DNA of 64,000 bases from Collinsella aerofaciens (GCF_963360655.1 NZ_OY725717.1:186001-250000); one strand, 5' to 3'; counted from the stretch's first letter, positions 17,986 to 27,617 are shown. Translations and numbers: made by a program. Notes: generated by a model from the sequence alone, not told the origin.

Positions 17986-19104
17986 CTACCGTGCCGCCGG
18001 CACGTCGTCGGGATGCGGGTTATCGCCGTAGGCGCGCTGATACGTCAGCACGCGCCAAACCAGCGGCAGGCCGCCGATCTTAAAGTAGTGCTTAAACGTA
18101 TTGAGCTTGCCCGGCTTCTTAAAATCAAAGCGTGAATCGATATAGGCACGGGGCGACTTGACCATCAAACGCAGGTCGGTCTCGCCGCGCGGATCGAAGA
18201 GCGACAGGTCAAAACGACCGGCATCCCAATCGGCCTTGAGCTCGGGCGATGCCTTCTCCCAAAACTGCTCGCGCAACTCATCGACCAGGCGCTCGTCATT
18301 CCAGCGGTACGTATCAACCTTCATGCGCATTAAAATGCCCTGAAGCCGAGCCTTAAGCTCGGGGCGTTCATCCAAAAAGCGCTGCATCTCGGCATATTCG
18401 TCGCACACGCAAAACACCTTGTTGGGCGAGTTAACAGAACTCTTCTCGTTATCCTGGCGATAGCACAAAATGGGATCTGCAATAAACGCGGCACGCTCGG
18501 CGCATGCCCAGACTTTAAAGTTAAAACCCGCATCCTGATACGAGGCACCCGGCGTGGGAAGGAACCGAATCTGATTGTCGTTAAGGAACGTCCGTCGATA
18601 GATGGCCGACCAAATGGAAGGTTTGCGGTAGAAGATCCCCGGACGATCGACGGGGCGATATGCCGCGCCTGTCATGTGCTCGTCAATAATCCCAAACAGC
18701 TCACGGCGCTCGCTGGGCGTGGACCAATACAGGTAAAAGTCGCCCTTAACGACATCGGCATGCTCAGCATCGGCCTTGGCGACCAGCTTTTGGAGCGAAT
18801 CCTCAAACATAAAGTCGTCGGACTCAAGGATGCCCACGTACTCGCCGCGCGCCATCTCCAGGCCGCGGTTCATCGAGTCGCCATAGCCGCTGTTGGCCTT
18901 GTCGATCATCTTTACACGGGGGTCGCGCTCCATGTACTCGCGGATGATATCTGGCGAGCTATCGGTAGAACCGTCGTTGATGCAGATGATCTCGATGTCC
19001 TTGAGCGTCTGCGCCACGGCGGAATCGAGGCACTCGCGCAGGTAGCGCTCAACATTGCAGATGGGAACAAGCAGCGAAACTTTAGGGGTATCAGAGTTCT
19101 GCAA
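17986..19104 (-). CDS. Family 2 glycosyltransferase
   Basis: A 372-residue GT2 enzyme. It starts with TTG at 19104, five bases after AGGAGG; no ATG is available. Key parts are VSLLVPICNVERYLRECLDS, ICINDGSTDSS and ILESDDF. Its first 90 residues are almost identical, in DNA as well as protein, to those of the gene at 20226-21329, while the C-terminal halves diverge. This suggests duplication with gene conversion of the catalytic half. Its 74-base leader can form a CCTGTT/AACAGG hairpin touching the ribosome site. Third gene of the operon. Confidence 0.9.
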   Translation of the reverse strand: MQNSDTPKVSLLVPICNVERYLRECLDSAVAQTLKDIEIICINDGSTDSSPDIIREYMERDPRVKMIDKANSGYGDSMNRGLEMARGEYVGILESDDFMFEDSLQKLVAKADAEHADVVKGDFYLYWSTPSERRELFGIIDEHMTGAAYRPVDRPGIFYRKPSIWSAIYRRTFLNDNQIRFLPTPGASYQDAGFNFKVWACAERAAFIADPILCYRQDNEKSSVNSPNKVFCVCDEYAEMQRFLDERPELKARLQGILMRMKVDTYRWNDERLVDELREQFWEKASPELKADWDAGRFDLSLFDPRGETDLRLMVKSPRAYIDSRFDFKKPGKLNTFKHYFKIGGLPLVWRVLTYQRAYGDNPHPDDVPAAR

Positions 19105-19178
19105 GAGAACCTCCTGTTGAATAGCGTGTAACAGGGTTATTTTAGCAGCCGAGTTGCGGCGGGCGGCAGCGCTTGGAA

Positions 19179-20219
19179 TTAGATAAAGCGCTCCAGGCAG
19201 GCTTTGAGACCGCGAGTCGAAAGATAGAACAGCGTGGCGTCTGCCATCGAAACGCCCGAGGTCGCCGCAACGAGCTTGTGGGCAACACGGCGAACGGCGC
19301 CCTTAGCAGGCATATCCGCCCACTCCGTTCCCAAAAACGTCGTGAGGTCCATATTGACGCGAGCCGCCACGCGATGGAAGTCATCGGCATCCAAGCGCGC
19401 CAGGTCGAACACAATTAGGTCCAAAAACCAAGTGATCAGCTCGCCGGGGCACAGGTCCAAAAGACCGTAGGCCGCCCAGTCCTCCAAGACCTCCTCGAGC
19501 ATCCTCATGTGGGCGTCAAGCTTTTTGGCGCGAGCCTCGGCACTGTTGAACTCGTGCGTCGCCGATTCGCTCTCCATCACGTAGTGGTAGAACTTGTCCG
19601 GCATGACGACGGTCTTACGGGCAAGCGCATAAGCCGCAAATTGGAAGACGACGTCCTCGCCCAAAGCCAAACCGGGGGCGAAGCGAATGCCTTCGCGATT
19701 GAGCAGCTCGCGCGAAAAAGCCGCACGGCAGGCGTAGGGCTGCGCATTCGAATGGAACAGCAGTTGGGGATCACGGGCGCCGAAGGTACCAGCTTTGGGG
19801 CTCACGAGTTGCTGGACGCGTTTGGGGGCAGCATCGGCAGGTTCACAGACGCCGCCAAAGACGGCGGCCTCGGCATCCGCAGACTCCATGGCATGCAGCA
19901 CGCGCTCGACCGTCTGGGAATCGATGTAATCGTCGGCGTCCACAAAAAAGACGGTCTCGCCCTCGGCGACATCGATACCGGCATTTCGAGCACACGAGAC
20001 ACCCGCGTTTTCCTGGTCAATCACCAGTACGCGATCGTCGGCCTGCGCGATCTGGCGCAACACGTTCAACGAATCATCAGTCGAACCGTCGTTGACGCAG
20101 ACAACCTGAATCGAGCGCTCGGACTGGGCCAACAGCGAATCGAGGCATCGCTGAATGGAGCGCGCAGAGTTGTAAACGGGGACGACAATGGTCGCTTTGG
20201 GGGTCAAAGTCTCTCCCAT
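19179..20219 (-). CDS. Family 2 glycosyltransferase
   Basis: A 346-residue GT2 enzyme: ATIVVPVYNSARSIQRCLDS, VVCVNDGSTDDS and the metal motif FFVDADD are visible. The ATG at 20219 has GGGTAGG ahead. It follows the first operon gene with a 6-base gap. The C-terminal part is related to that of the gene at 16906-17973 (similar GEDVVFQFAAYALARKT versus GEDQVFDFAVYGRSHKT), so these two form a subfamily. Role in assembly of a surface polysaccharide is inferred from the cluster. Confidence 0.9.
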   Translation of the reverse strand: MGETLTPKATIVVPVYNSARSIQRCLDSLLAQSERSIQVVCVNDGSTDDSLNVLRQIAQADDRVLVIDQENAGVSCARNAGIDVAEGETVFFVDADDYIDSQTVERVLHAMESADAEAAVFGGVCEPADAAPKRVQQLVSPKAGTFGARDPQLLFHSNAQPYACRAAFSRELLNREGIRFAPGLALGEDVVFQFAAYALARKTVVMPDKFYHYVMESESATHEFNSAEARAKKLDAHMRMLEEVLEDWAAYGLLDLCPGELITWFLDLIVFDLARLDADDFHRVAARVNMDLTTFLGTEWADMPAKGAVRRVAHKLVAATSGVSMADATLFYLSTRGLKACLERFI

Positions 20220-20225
20220 GCCGAC

Positions 20226-21329
20226 CTACCCCCTCAGCGATTCGATGAGGAAGGCGGCGACCACGCCCGGGCCTCCAACCGAGGCGTAATACTTAGCACG
20301 CCCCAAGGCGCCATCCATCGCAAAACTCGGATGCTCGTCAACCCAGCCCTCGGGATCTTTGAGGATGGCAGCGAGATTTGCGCGCTTCCACGGCTTGAGG
20401 TCGTCAAGCGAAAAGTCCCCGGCGTCCAAGGCCGCTTGGAACTCCTTGGCCATCTGAACCAGGAACTCCTTATAGAACTTAGGCGCCAGGCGCACGTAGT
20501 TCCACATGTACGAATCGTACTTAATGAGCTGATTGAACTTGAGCATGCGCGCGACATCGACGCTTACGTGGTCGCGGGCATAATCCTCACGAATCCAACG
20601 CTCAATCTCGGCATACTCGGTATTGACGCAAAAGACCTTAGCCGAAGAATTGACCGAGGAATTCTCGTTGTCCTGGCGATACGACAACACGGCATCATGC
20701 AGATAAACAGCCTTATCGGCGCACGCGATCACCTTAAAGGCGAATGACGTGTCCTGAAAGGATGCCCCCGGAGTCGGCAGGAACTTAATGCTGTTGCGCT
20801 CAAGAAAATCGCGACGGTACACGGCCGACCAAATCGACGGCTTTTGCTTAAAGAACTGTGTCGTGTCGCTTGGGTGCACCGGTTTGCCGCAGTCCTTGGG
20901 CTTAAACATCTCGTGCAGCGAGCGGCGCTCCTCGGGCATGGACCAGTAGAAGTCAAAGTTCGCCTTCGCAAAATCAGCGTTGCAGCCTTCGGCCGCCGAC
21001 ACAAGCTTCTCCAGCGCGTCGGGCGCCATAAAGTCATCGGACTCCAGGATTCCCACGTACTTGCCACGCGCCATCTCCAGGCCGCGGTTCATCGAGTCGC
21101 CGTAGCCGCTGTTGGCCTTGTCGATCATCTTGACGTGTGCGTCGCGCTCCATGTACTCGCGAATGATGTCCGGCGAACTGTCGGTGGATCCGTCGTTGAT
21201 GCAGATGATCTCGATGTCCTTGAGCGTCTGCGCCACGGCGGAATCGAGGCACTCGCGCAGGTAGCGCTGAACGTTATAGATAGGGATAAGCAGCGACAGA
21301 ACAGGGCTGCCAGAGGCGTTAGTAGACAA
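20226..21329 (-). CDS. Family 2 glycosyltransferase, first gene of the operon
   Basis: A 367-residue GT2 enzyme. It begins with TTG at 21329, behind AAGGAG. Motifs are LSLLIPIYNVQRYLRECLDS, ICINDGSTDSS and ILESDDFM. The N-terminal 90 residues are nearly the same as in the gene at 17986-19104. The C-terminal half carries the shared PSIWSAVYRRDFL and FLPTPGASFQDTSF pattern of this subfamily. As first gene it should be driven from the 112-bp gap it shares with the divergent acyltransferase. Confidence 0.9.
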   Translation of the reverse strand: MSTNASGSPVLSLLIPIYNVQRYLRECLDSAVAQTLKDIEIICINDGSTDSSPDIIREYMERDAHVKMIDKANSGYGDSMNRGLEMARGKYVGILESDDFMAPDALEKLVSAAEGCNADFAKANFDFYWSMPEERRSLHEMFKPKDCGKPVHPSDTTQFFKQKPSIWSAVYRRDFLERNSIKFLPTPGASFQDTSFAFKVIACADKAVYLHDAVLSYRQDNENSSVNSSAKVFCVNTEYAEIERWIREDYARDHVSVDVARMLKFNQLIKYDSYMWNYVRLAPKFYKEFLVQMAKEFQAALDAGDFSLDDLKPWKRANLAAILKDPEGWVDEHPSFAMDGALGRAKYYASVGGPGVVAAFLIESLRG

Positions 21330-21395
21330 ATGTGCTCCTTAGGAAATACCTGTCGTTTCATGGTATCAAAGGGCCAGCGCGCCAGCGGGCGTTTA

Positions 21396-21401
21396 TATAA
21401 T
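21396..21401 (+). promoter_or_regulatory. Candidate -10 box of the acyltransferase gene
   Basis: A perfect TATAAT lies 40 bases before the ATG at 21442, in the gap between divergent genes. No good -35 is seen at 16-18 bases, so this is a moderate call. Confidence 0.45.
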
Positions 21402-21441
21402 CTATGGAGCTCGCAGAGGCAAACCGATAAGAAAGGACGTC

Positions 21442-22572
21442 ATGCAGCCCAAAGCCGCACGCAACATACCCATCGAAGCACTGCGTTTGGTTGCGGTCGC
21501 CGGCATCGCGGTGTTCCACACCTTTCAGTGGACCTTCCAAGCCGCCTGCGTCGGCGCCGTAGAATATGCCCCACTTGCGAAGTCCCCCTATTCCGGCGTG
21601 CTCGGTTTTATTAACTTGCTGGGCTGCTGGGCCAACGAGGTCTTCTTTATGATCTCGGGCTATTTTCTCATCGCTTCGGCCGCGCGTGCTTGGGACGGTG
21701 GAGCAACGTGGAAGTCGCAAATGCAACGGGCGGCGCAGCGCCTTGGCAAGGTCATCTTGCCTACTGCGTTTTATTGCCTCATGGCGCTCGCGTGGTCCAC
21801 GGTCGTCTCACCCATTCCCGATGTCTCCCTGCACGCGCACTATTGGTACACGCTGGGGCTTGAGTTTATCTGGGTCTATGCCGCCACGGTCTTCATGGCG
21901 CCGCTGTTTGGCCTGGCCAAGAGTCGACTCTCTAAGAGGAGCTACACGGCAGCGGTCATCGTCGTTGGAATCCTCGCATTTGTTGTTAACGGGTATTTAG
22001 CCGCCATGAGTGCGACAAGCGCCGGCGAGTTTTCTTGGCTCCAGAAGTCCATGAGCGCTACCACGTACGTAGTCGCATTTTTGATCGGCGGGCTGCTCCG
22101 CGACATTACCGATGTCATGGATTCGGACAGGGCGGGCGCCTTAGGCATGCGGTCGCTCGCAGCGGTTTTGGTGCTCACCACCATCCTGGAAGGCGAACTC
22201 TCCTTCACCGGCAACCTCACAGCAATGGCAGCCCTCTCCTACAAATCGACCTCGTTGATCTCGTTTGTCCTCGCTGCCACTTCCCTGCTCTTTGCGGCTA
22301 CCCGACGCAGCGCCTCGGACAATCCACGAGCCGCAGGCGTCATCGTCACCCTTTCGACCGCCACGCTCGGTTTCTATGTGATGCAGTCGCTCACCAGTAG
22401 CCTGTGGCGTCCCGTCTTCAATACGTTGCTCGCAAACATACTGGTCAGCCAAAACAGCCCGGCAGCTATATGCATCGTCACGGGTACCGTCATTAGCATC
22501 GTCTTTGCCTTAGTGCTCCTCATCATCGACGCAGCTAGAAGCCTTATCGCTCGCAAGCTCAAGCGACAATAG
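21442..22572 (+). CDS. Membrane acyltransferase, acyltransferase 3 family
   Basis: A 376-residue protein with about ten membrane spans. The opening IPIEALRLVAVAGIAVFHTF contains the conserved Arg and the catalytic-type His of the family. These proteins move acetyl or other acyl groups onto sugars or lipids across the membrane. The ATG follows GAAAGGA. It diverges from the five-gene glycosyltransferase operon, so decoration of that glycan is the likely role. It is a distinct family member from the one interrupted at 9432-13065 and may be the only functional acyltransferase of the region. Confidence 0.85.
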   Translation: MQPKAARNIPIEALRLVAVAGIAVFHTFQWTFQAACVGAVEYAPLAKSPYSGVLGFINLLGCWANEVFFMISGYFLIASAARAWDGGATWKSQMQRAAQRLGKVILPTAFYCLMALAWSTVVSPIPDVSLHAHYWYTLGLEFIWVYAATVFMAPLFGLAKSRLSKRSYTAAVIVVGILAFVVNGYLAAMSATSAGEFSWLQKSMSATTYVVAFLIGGLLRDITDVMDSDRAGALGMRSLAAVLVLTTILEGELSFTGNLTAMAALSYKSTSLISFVLAATSLLFAATRRSASDNPRAAGVIVTLSTATLGFYVMQSLTSSLWRPVFNTLLANILVSQNSPAAICIVTGTVISIVFALVLLIIDAARSLIARKLKRQ

Positions 22573-22636
22573 ACACGCTGCCGTAAGACGCTAAAGCCGC
22601 TACAGCCGTGGCAGGTTCCTGCGTTTTATTCAAAGC

Positions 22637-22667
22637 TTGCCGCCAAGGTGCGCCGAGCCTTTACAAT
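22637..22667 (+). promoter_or_regulatory. Weak candidate promoter before the glycosyltransferase at 22743
   Basis: TTGCCG (22637-22642) and TACAAT (22662-22667) are separated by 19 bases, longer than the preferred 17. The -10 is good, the spacing is not. Confidence 0.3.
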
Positions 22668-22742
22668 AGGACAGTCCCAAGGACGTATTCGATAGCTTCC
22701 GCGCAGCACTCGCCCGCCGCGCGTGAAAGGATATATTGCCCC

Positions 22743-23762
22743 ATGCCTTCAACCCTCCCCGCTCCCATCGATAAGCTCGCCATCGTCGTCGTTACGTACA
22801 AGCGCCAGGAACTCCTGGCCAACTTGTTCGACTCCATGACCGAGCTCACGGCAACGCCCTGGCGCATCGTGATTGTCGATAACGAGAATTCGCGCGAGAC
22901 CGAGGCCATGTGCACCGCATTCAACGAGCGCTTGGCCAACCTGTGGGGCATCGACACCGAGCAGCCCGACGCGCAGGGCGGCACCGACCGCGTCATCTAC
23001 GCACCGCAGCTCGAAAACGGCGGCGGTGCGGGCGGCTTCTCCGCCGGCACTAAATGCGCCTACGACCTGGGCGCCCAGTGGTTCTGGGTGATGGACGACG
23101 ACGTGCTCGTCATCCCCGAAGGCATCGAGCGCTTGGCCAAGTGGACCGACCGCTACGATGTCATCCAGGGTTCGCGCCTGGACTTCGACGGCGGCGCGTT
23201 CTTTTGGCAGTACCAACTGATCCTTTCGCTCGGCATTCCAAACCCTGTCGCCAAGTGGGATCTGGGTCCCGAGGGCTACCGCACCATGAACCAGCTGTGC
23301 TTTGAGGGCGGCATGTTCTCGCGCCGCGTGGTCGACAAGATTGGCCTGCCCGACGCGCGCTTCTTTATCTACGGCGACGATGCCTGCTATGGCTACGTGG
23401 CCAGCCAGCACTTCCCCGCCGCCGTTGTTGCCGACGTGGTTCTCAAGCGCGCCCGCGCTGTCTCTAACTGGGATATCGCCGGCAAGCGCCAGCTCAACTC
23501 TACGAGCGACACCAACCGTTACTACATCATGCGCAACCGAGGCTTCCTCGCTCGCTATATGCAGATCTACGGTGACTACCACCCCATGCTGTTCCGCCTG
23601 GGCAATGCCGCGACCTTCTGCAAGGAATTCATTCGCCTGGCCGCGGTCGACAAGTGCTTTAAGACCGGCATTCCGGCGCTGCGTCGAGGCATGAAGGACG
23701 CCCGCAAGATCATCAAGGATCCCAACTGGAAGCCCATGCCGCCCATGAAGGACACCGAGTAA
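22743..23762 (+). CDS. Family 2 glycosyltransferase, GlfT2/rhamnosyltransferase-like
   Basis: A 339-residue GT2 enzyme. The ATG at 22743 follows GAAAGGA; an in-frame ATG at 22608 has no ribosome site. IVVVTYKRQELLANLFDSM opens the fold. ENGGGAGGFSAG and the metal motif WVMDDDV are typical of the branch that includes galactofuranosyl and rhamnosyl transferases. TSDTNRYYIMRNRGF follows in the C-terminal half, as in that branch. The sugar is therefore likely galactofuranose or rhamnose, as inference only. It is separate from the minus-strand operon but belongs to the same glycan locus. Confidence 0.85.
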   Translation: MPSTLPAPIDKLAIVVVTYKRQELLANLFDSMTELTATPWRIVIVDNENSRETEAMCTAFNERLANLWGIDTEQPDAQGGTDRVIYAPQLENGGGAGGFSAGTKCAYDLGAQWFWVMDDDVLVIPEGIERLAKWTDRYDVIQGSRLDFDGGAFFWQYQLILSLGIPNPVAKWDLGPEGYRTMNQLCFEGGMFSRRVVDKIGLPDARFFIYGDDACYGYVASQHFPAAVVADVVLKRARAVSNWDIAGKRQLNSTSDTNRYYIMRNRGFLARYMQIYGDYHPMLFRLGNAATFCKEFIRLAAVDKCFKTGIPALRRGMKDARKIIKDPNWKPMPPMKDTE

Positions 23763-23786
23763 CGGAAGCCGGAAACACCTCGGCGC

Positions 23787-25583
23787 TTAAAGCCGCTGGC
23801 ACACCGTAGCCACATGCTGCCCATCAAAACCGAACCCCCAGCGCATGCGACCCACGCCGGGGCGTGGTACACGGATTTCGTCGATGCCGTCGCGCTCTAT
23901 GTCGAGTAGCGACTGCACGGCCAGCAATTCCAACCCCAGCGCATCCACATCGGGGTCATACATCATGTTGATCGTTATCAGCGGACGTTCATCGAGCATA
24001 CCGATCGTATCGGCTATGTCAAACACGGCGCCCGTAGGAAAAACCTGGATGTCCCAGCGATCCGCGCCACACTTTCGCCTCGAAGCAGGATTGGCATAGC
24101 CCGGCAATCCAAAGCAGAGTCCTTGCAAGAGTAGGTGATATGGCAGCGGTGTATCTGGGTCGGTCGCACCGATTCCCGCATCTCCCAAGATGCGGCTTAG
24201 CGCCCGCCTCACGGTGTCCTCGTTCCCATGGCACAGCCCGTCGCGAAACGCATCGACGTCTCGAATGTCTTCGGCAGCGCACTCAAACCACTCAACAATC
24301 ACTAGACGCAAGGCCTGGCGAAGCTCTTTATTGGGCAATCGCAAAGCACGGAGACGATCGCCATGCTCTGGCTCCTCAGTCATATCCGTCGTGAGAAAAC
24401 CAGACAGATACAGCGCTGTCCACATGCTATCGTCAGGCGAGACATCTGGCTCTGCAGTGCCCAAACAAAGCGGGACCTCAGCACACCCATGGGCCTCGAG
24501 CAAATCAAACAAGACCGAAAGGCGGTCGAGATTCCACCCGGCAACTACCCTACTCAGGCAATCCGCATACCCATACAAATCGGCGCGTACAGGCGCCGTG
24601 CAGCCTCGGTCCAGAAAACCGATCGCACGCGCCGGACTCGAGCAATAGACCCTACCAAACCGATATCCCTCGAGCCATTCACGCGCATCATCCAGGTATT
24701 CCTCGCGCCCAGCATGATTCAACAGAGCCTGAACCTCGGCATCCGAAAAGCCGAACCAACGGTCACACCAGGTCGAAAGCGGCGTCGTCAGACAATACGA
24801 GCAGCCATGCAAAGAAAGCGCCGCTTCAGCAGGACGGGGACACTCCCCCATCAGACACGTCAGCCGCAACGAATCGCCCGCAGTGGCAATGGCCTCGAAA
24901 AGCACGCGATCAAATAGATCCGCCGAATCGGCGCCGGAAGCGCCCCTCGCGCTCGCACGGCCCAACCACGCCGCGTCGTACCCATCAACGAGCAATACAA
25001 CCTGCTCATCGCAGGCCATCTCCAGCAGCTCTATGAGCACACCGAGCACCGAGTCAACCTCGTCCGCGCTCGCCACGCCGCGCGCGACGCGTTCGATGTG
25101 ACGCACCTTATCTCGAGCTAAATCCGGAGCCCCCAAGAGCGCCAACAAGCGAGCGCACTCGCCCGAAAGGACATCGCGCACGACACCGGCAACAGCGGGG
25201 CCACGCCTCGTAGCGCCAGAAAAGTCCAGCGATATCACCGGATAGCAAGCATACTCATCCCGATAACGCCCGCCACCTGCATCCCAAATCTGAGCATCGG
25301 CAAACGAGCTCCGACCGGCGCGACCGACCGCAGGACGCTCCAGAAAAGCCCTGAGCATCGACAAGTTCATGCTCTTGCCAAAACCCTCGGGTCGACAGCA
25401 CACCACAACGGACGCGTCGCAGTCCAACACATCGGCAATAAACATGGTCTTGTCAACCAGCACGCAGCAACCAAGGGCCTCCGCATAGCCGTGTATGCCA
25501 ATGGGCAAAACCGCATCGTCGGCACAGCCGATCAAGCGCACGCCAAAGCCAGCAGCACAATCAACATTTGCCTGTTCAGACAC
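23787..25583 (-). CDS. Predicted AAA-ATPase/PD-(D/E)XK family protein, active sites degraded
   Basis: A 598-residue protein starting at GTG 25583 (or TTG 25586) behind AGGGGGA; the longer open frame upstream lacks a site. The N-terminal VDKTMFIADVL...CCRPEGFGKSMNLSML matches the predicted AAA-ATPase family, whose canonical form is RPRRFGKS. Where the family has a Walker B DEYD, this one reads LLVDGYDAAW, so the acidic residue is gone. The C-terminal PYHLLLQGLCFGL...RWDIQVFP and GFGFDGQ follow the family's nuclease-like domain, but the expected E-x-K is replaced by ITINMMY. It is probably a non-catalytic relative. Cysteine content is unusually high. Role unknown. Confidence 0.75.
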   Translation of the reverse strand: MSEQANVDCAAGFGVRLIGCADDAVLPIGIHGYAEALGCCVLVDKTMFIADVLDCDASVVVCCRPEGFGKSMNLSMLRAFLERPAVGRAGRSSFADAQIWDAGGGRYRDEYACYPVISLDFSGATRRGPAVAGVVRDVLSGECARLLALLGAPDLARDKVRHIERVARGVASADEVDSVLGVLIELLEMACDEQVVLLVDGYDAAWLGRASARGASGADSADLFDRVLFEAIATAGDSLRLTCLMGECPRPAEAALSLHGCSYCLTTPLSTWCDRWFGFSDAEVQALLNHAGREEYLDDAREWLEGYRFGRVYCSSPARAIGFLDRGCTAPVRADLYGYADCLSRVVAGWNLDRLSVLFDLLEAHGCAEVPLCLGTAEPDVSPDDSMWTALYLSGFLTTDMTEEPEHGDRLRALRLPNKELRQALRLVIVEWFECAAEDIRDVDAFRDGLCHGNEDTVRRALSRILGDAGIGATDPDTPLPYHLLLQGLCFGLPGYANPASRRKCGADRWDIQVFPTGAVFDIADTIGMLDERPLITINMMYDPDVDALGLELLAVQSLLDIERDGIDEIRVPRPGVGRMRWGFGFDGQHVATVCQRL

Positions 25584-25722
25584 CAAAACGTTCCCCCTAA
25601 ATCGCAGCACGATGCCAATTGTAATGACCGCATCGCATGTACCGATGTCGCCGCGCGAACATATCGGGCAACGGTAGTCACAAGAGGTGTGAGGGGGCAC
25701 AACTAATCGTTGCACAACAAAA

Positions 25723-25752
25723 CGGGGCCCGACGCATTCGCACCGGACCCCG
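25723..25752 (-). terminator. Intrinsic terminator of the secreted LPXTG-like protein gene
   Basis: On the minus strand CGGGGtCCG pairs with CGGgCCCCG across a 12-base loop, followed by TTTTGTTGT. It lies 34 bases after the stop at 25786. Confidence 0.8.
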
Positions 25753-25785
25753 TCCCGATTCTTTAGTTATCTGGCAACCGAGAGG

Positions 25786-27564
25786 CTACTCCTCCGAGCC
25801 GTCCTCCCCAGAAGCCTTCTTCTGCTGATCGAGCTTATGCTTACCACTTACGATAGACGTAGCGCCCAGTGTGGCCAAGCTCGCGCTGGCAAGGCTCGCC
25901 ATCACAATCAGATCGCCCGTCTTGGGCATGTTGCCGCCCGAGGACTTGGTAGTTGTAGTCGTCGTGGTCGTGGTGGTCACCGTTTTGGAGTCATTTTGCT
26001 CCTGGACTTGGTTGTCAGCACCGCTCTTGTCGTCGTCTTCGGACTGTTTCTTTTCGCCCTCGGTCTTGCTCTCGTCCTTCTTCTGAGCGAATTTGTCGTC
26101 CTTCTCCTCAGGGCTAGAACCCTTATCGGATTCGGTCTTCTCGGAAGCCTTGTCCTTGGAGTCGCCCTTTGAGGCTTCGGTCTTTTCCGTGGAAGCCTGA
26201 TCAGAGTTGTCCTTGTTCTGGGTCGAACCGTTATTGACGCCAGCCATCAGCGAAGAGCCCAGCGTAGAACCAAGCTGCACGGAGAAAGAGGGCTTCTTGT
26301 CCGGCGAAGCAACGGGAGCGTCCGGTGCCTTATTCAAGTCGTCCTTGGAAGCATCGGAATCAGGGGTTGCGTCAGAGCCAGAGCCGTTGTTAGAGCCGAT
26401 GCCAACGGACGAATCGCTCGAGCCGGTGGATGAGTTAGAGGAGTCAGCGTCGGTCGAACCAGAGGCGGCGCTGTTCGTATTGCCGGCAGAGTTTGAAGAC
26501 GAATCGCCCGCAGCAGGGCCGTTCGAATCGGAGCCGTTCGAGGTAGAGCCGTCATTGGTAGTGCCACCAGCAGAGCCATTACCGTCAGCATCGGTCGAGG
26601 GCGCATCCATCCTGTCATCGTTGGCATCGTCACTCGAGTCGTCATTCGAATCAGGTGTCGGCGAGGGCGCCGGCGTAGGCTCAGGCTGCACGGGCGTCGC
26701 AGCGGCAGCCTCATCCTCGGCGATAAAAACCAAGCAGTCCTTCAGCTCATTTTTATAACGATTCTTCCAGCCCTCATGATACTGGGGCTGACTTGAAAAC
26801 TTGGTGGCGACATTGTTGACCACGCTATTGGAGAGCGCCATCACAAACTCGCGGTCGGACATATCGTTGGAAAGATTCGCCCAGCGGAAAAAGTCCCTGC
26901 AGCCACCAGTGCCGCACATGTTGGTAATGCTCCACACCATGCCCTTGACGCAATCGGCGCGGCCCGAAATATCAATACCCAGGCCGCTCTTGAGCCACGC
27001 CTCGGTCACCGCATAGTACGAGTTGTACGCATAGGCATCTTGAAGTGCTGAGAACTCAACAGGATCGGTGTTGTAAGCACCCTGGAAAGCCTCCTGCGCG
27101 ATACGGCCCAGCTCGGTGAGCTGACCGTTCTCGGACATGGGATTGTTCGCGTTGGAAATCTCGCTGCCGCGATCAATCGCATCCTTGAGCATGCTGTATT
27201 TTTCGGGGCTGTAGTTGTAGACCTGCTTCATAAACGGAATGAGCGACCAACGGCGGTCGAACTGGTAATAGCCCAGCGCGTTGTAGCCGTCACCATACGA
27301 AAAGCCCTGGTTATAGTTGCCATGGCTCTCATATTTGGTGAAGTACTTCATCTCGGGAGTCACGTTGACAAACGAAACGCCCTGGACCGACCTCAGCACG
27401 CCCGAGAAGGACTGTTGGGTGTAAAGGCCCTTATCGATATCGGTGGCATCCGAGGCAACGCCCGGCGTGGGCTCCTCGGCAGCGGCGGGTGCCGGCGCGG
27501 AAACGGCGCCAAACGAAAGCGCCAGCGTCAGACCCGCGACAATCGCAGAATGCTTGGGCTGCAT
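25786..27564 (-). CDS. Secreted, sortase-type anchored protein with lysozyme-like N-domain
   Basis: A 592-residue protein; ATG at 27564 with GGGAGGA. Residues 1-29 are a signal peptide (Ala-rich, ending AAAEE). Residues 50-255 form a globular domain with YESHGNYNQGFSYG and ALGYYQFD, which resemble the Glu-containing ESxGN and GxxQ motifs of lysozyme/transglycosylase folds. Residues 260-545 are a low-complexity Ser/Asn/Asp then Lys/Glu/Asp stalk ending in ten Thr. Then comes MPKTG, a hydrophobic span and a charged tail: a sortase signal, although followed by an unusually long tail. It likely acts on or is displayed from the wall. The enzymatic role is inferred. Confidence 0.75.
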   Translation of the reverse strand: MQPKHSAIVAGLTLALSFGAVSAPAPAAAEEPTPGVASDATDIDKGLYTQQSFSGVLRSVQGVSFVNVTPEMKYFTKYESHGNYNQGFSYGDGYNALGYYQFDRRWSLIPFMKQVYNYSPEKYSMLKDAIDRGSEISNANNPMSENGQLTELGRIAQEAFQGAYNTDPVEFSALQDAYAYNSYYAVTEAWLKSGLGIDISGRADCVKGMVWSITNMCGTGGCRDFFRWANLSNDMSDREFVMALSNSVVNNVATKFSSQPQYHEGWKNRYKNELKDCLVFIAEDEAAAATPVQPEPTPAPSPTPDSNDDSSDDANDDRMDAPSTDADGNGSAGGTTNDGSTSNGSDSNGPAAGDSSSNSAGNTNSAASGSTDADSSNSSTGSSDSSVGIGSNNGSGSDATPDSDASKDDLNKAPDAPVASPDKKPSFSVQLGSTLGSSLMAGVNNGSTQNKDNSDQASTEKTEASKGDSKDKASEKTESDKGSSPEEKDDKFAQKKDESKTEGEKKQSEDDDKSGADNQVQEQNDSKTVTTTTTTTTTTKSSGGNMPKTGDLIVMASLASASLATLGATSIVSGKHKLDQQKKASGEDGSEE

Positions 27565-27617
27565 AAGATCCTCCCTGCATTGGTGTAGTTAAAGTTCAGT
27601 TTGCAAAGATAAAAATA

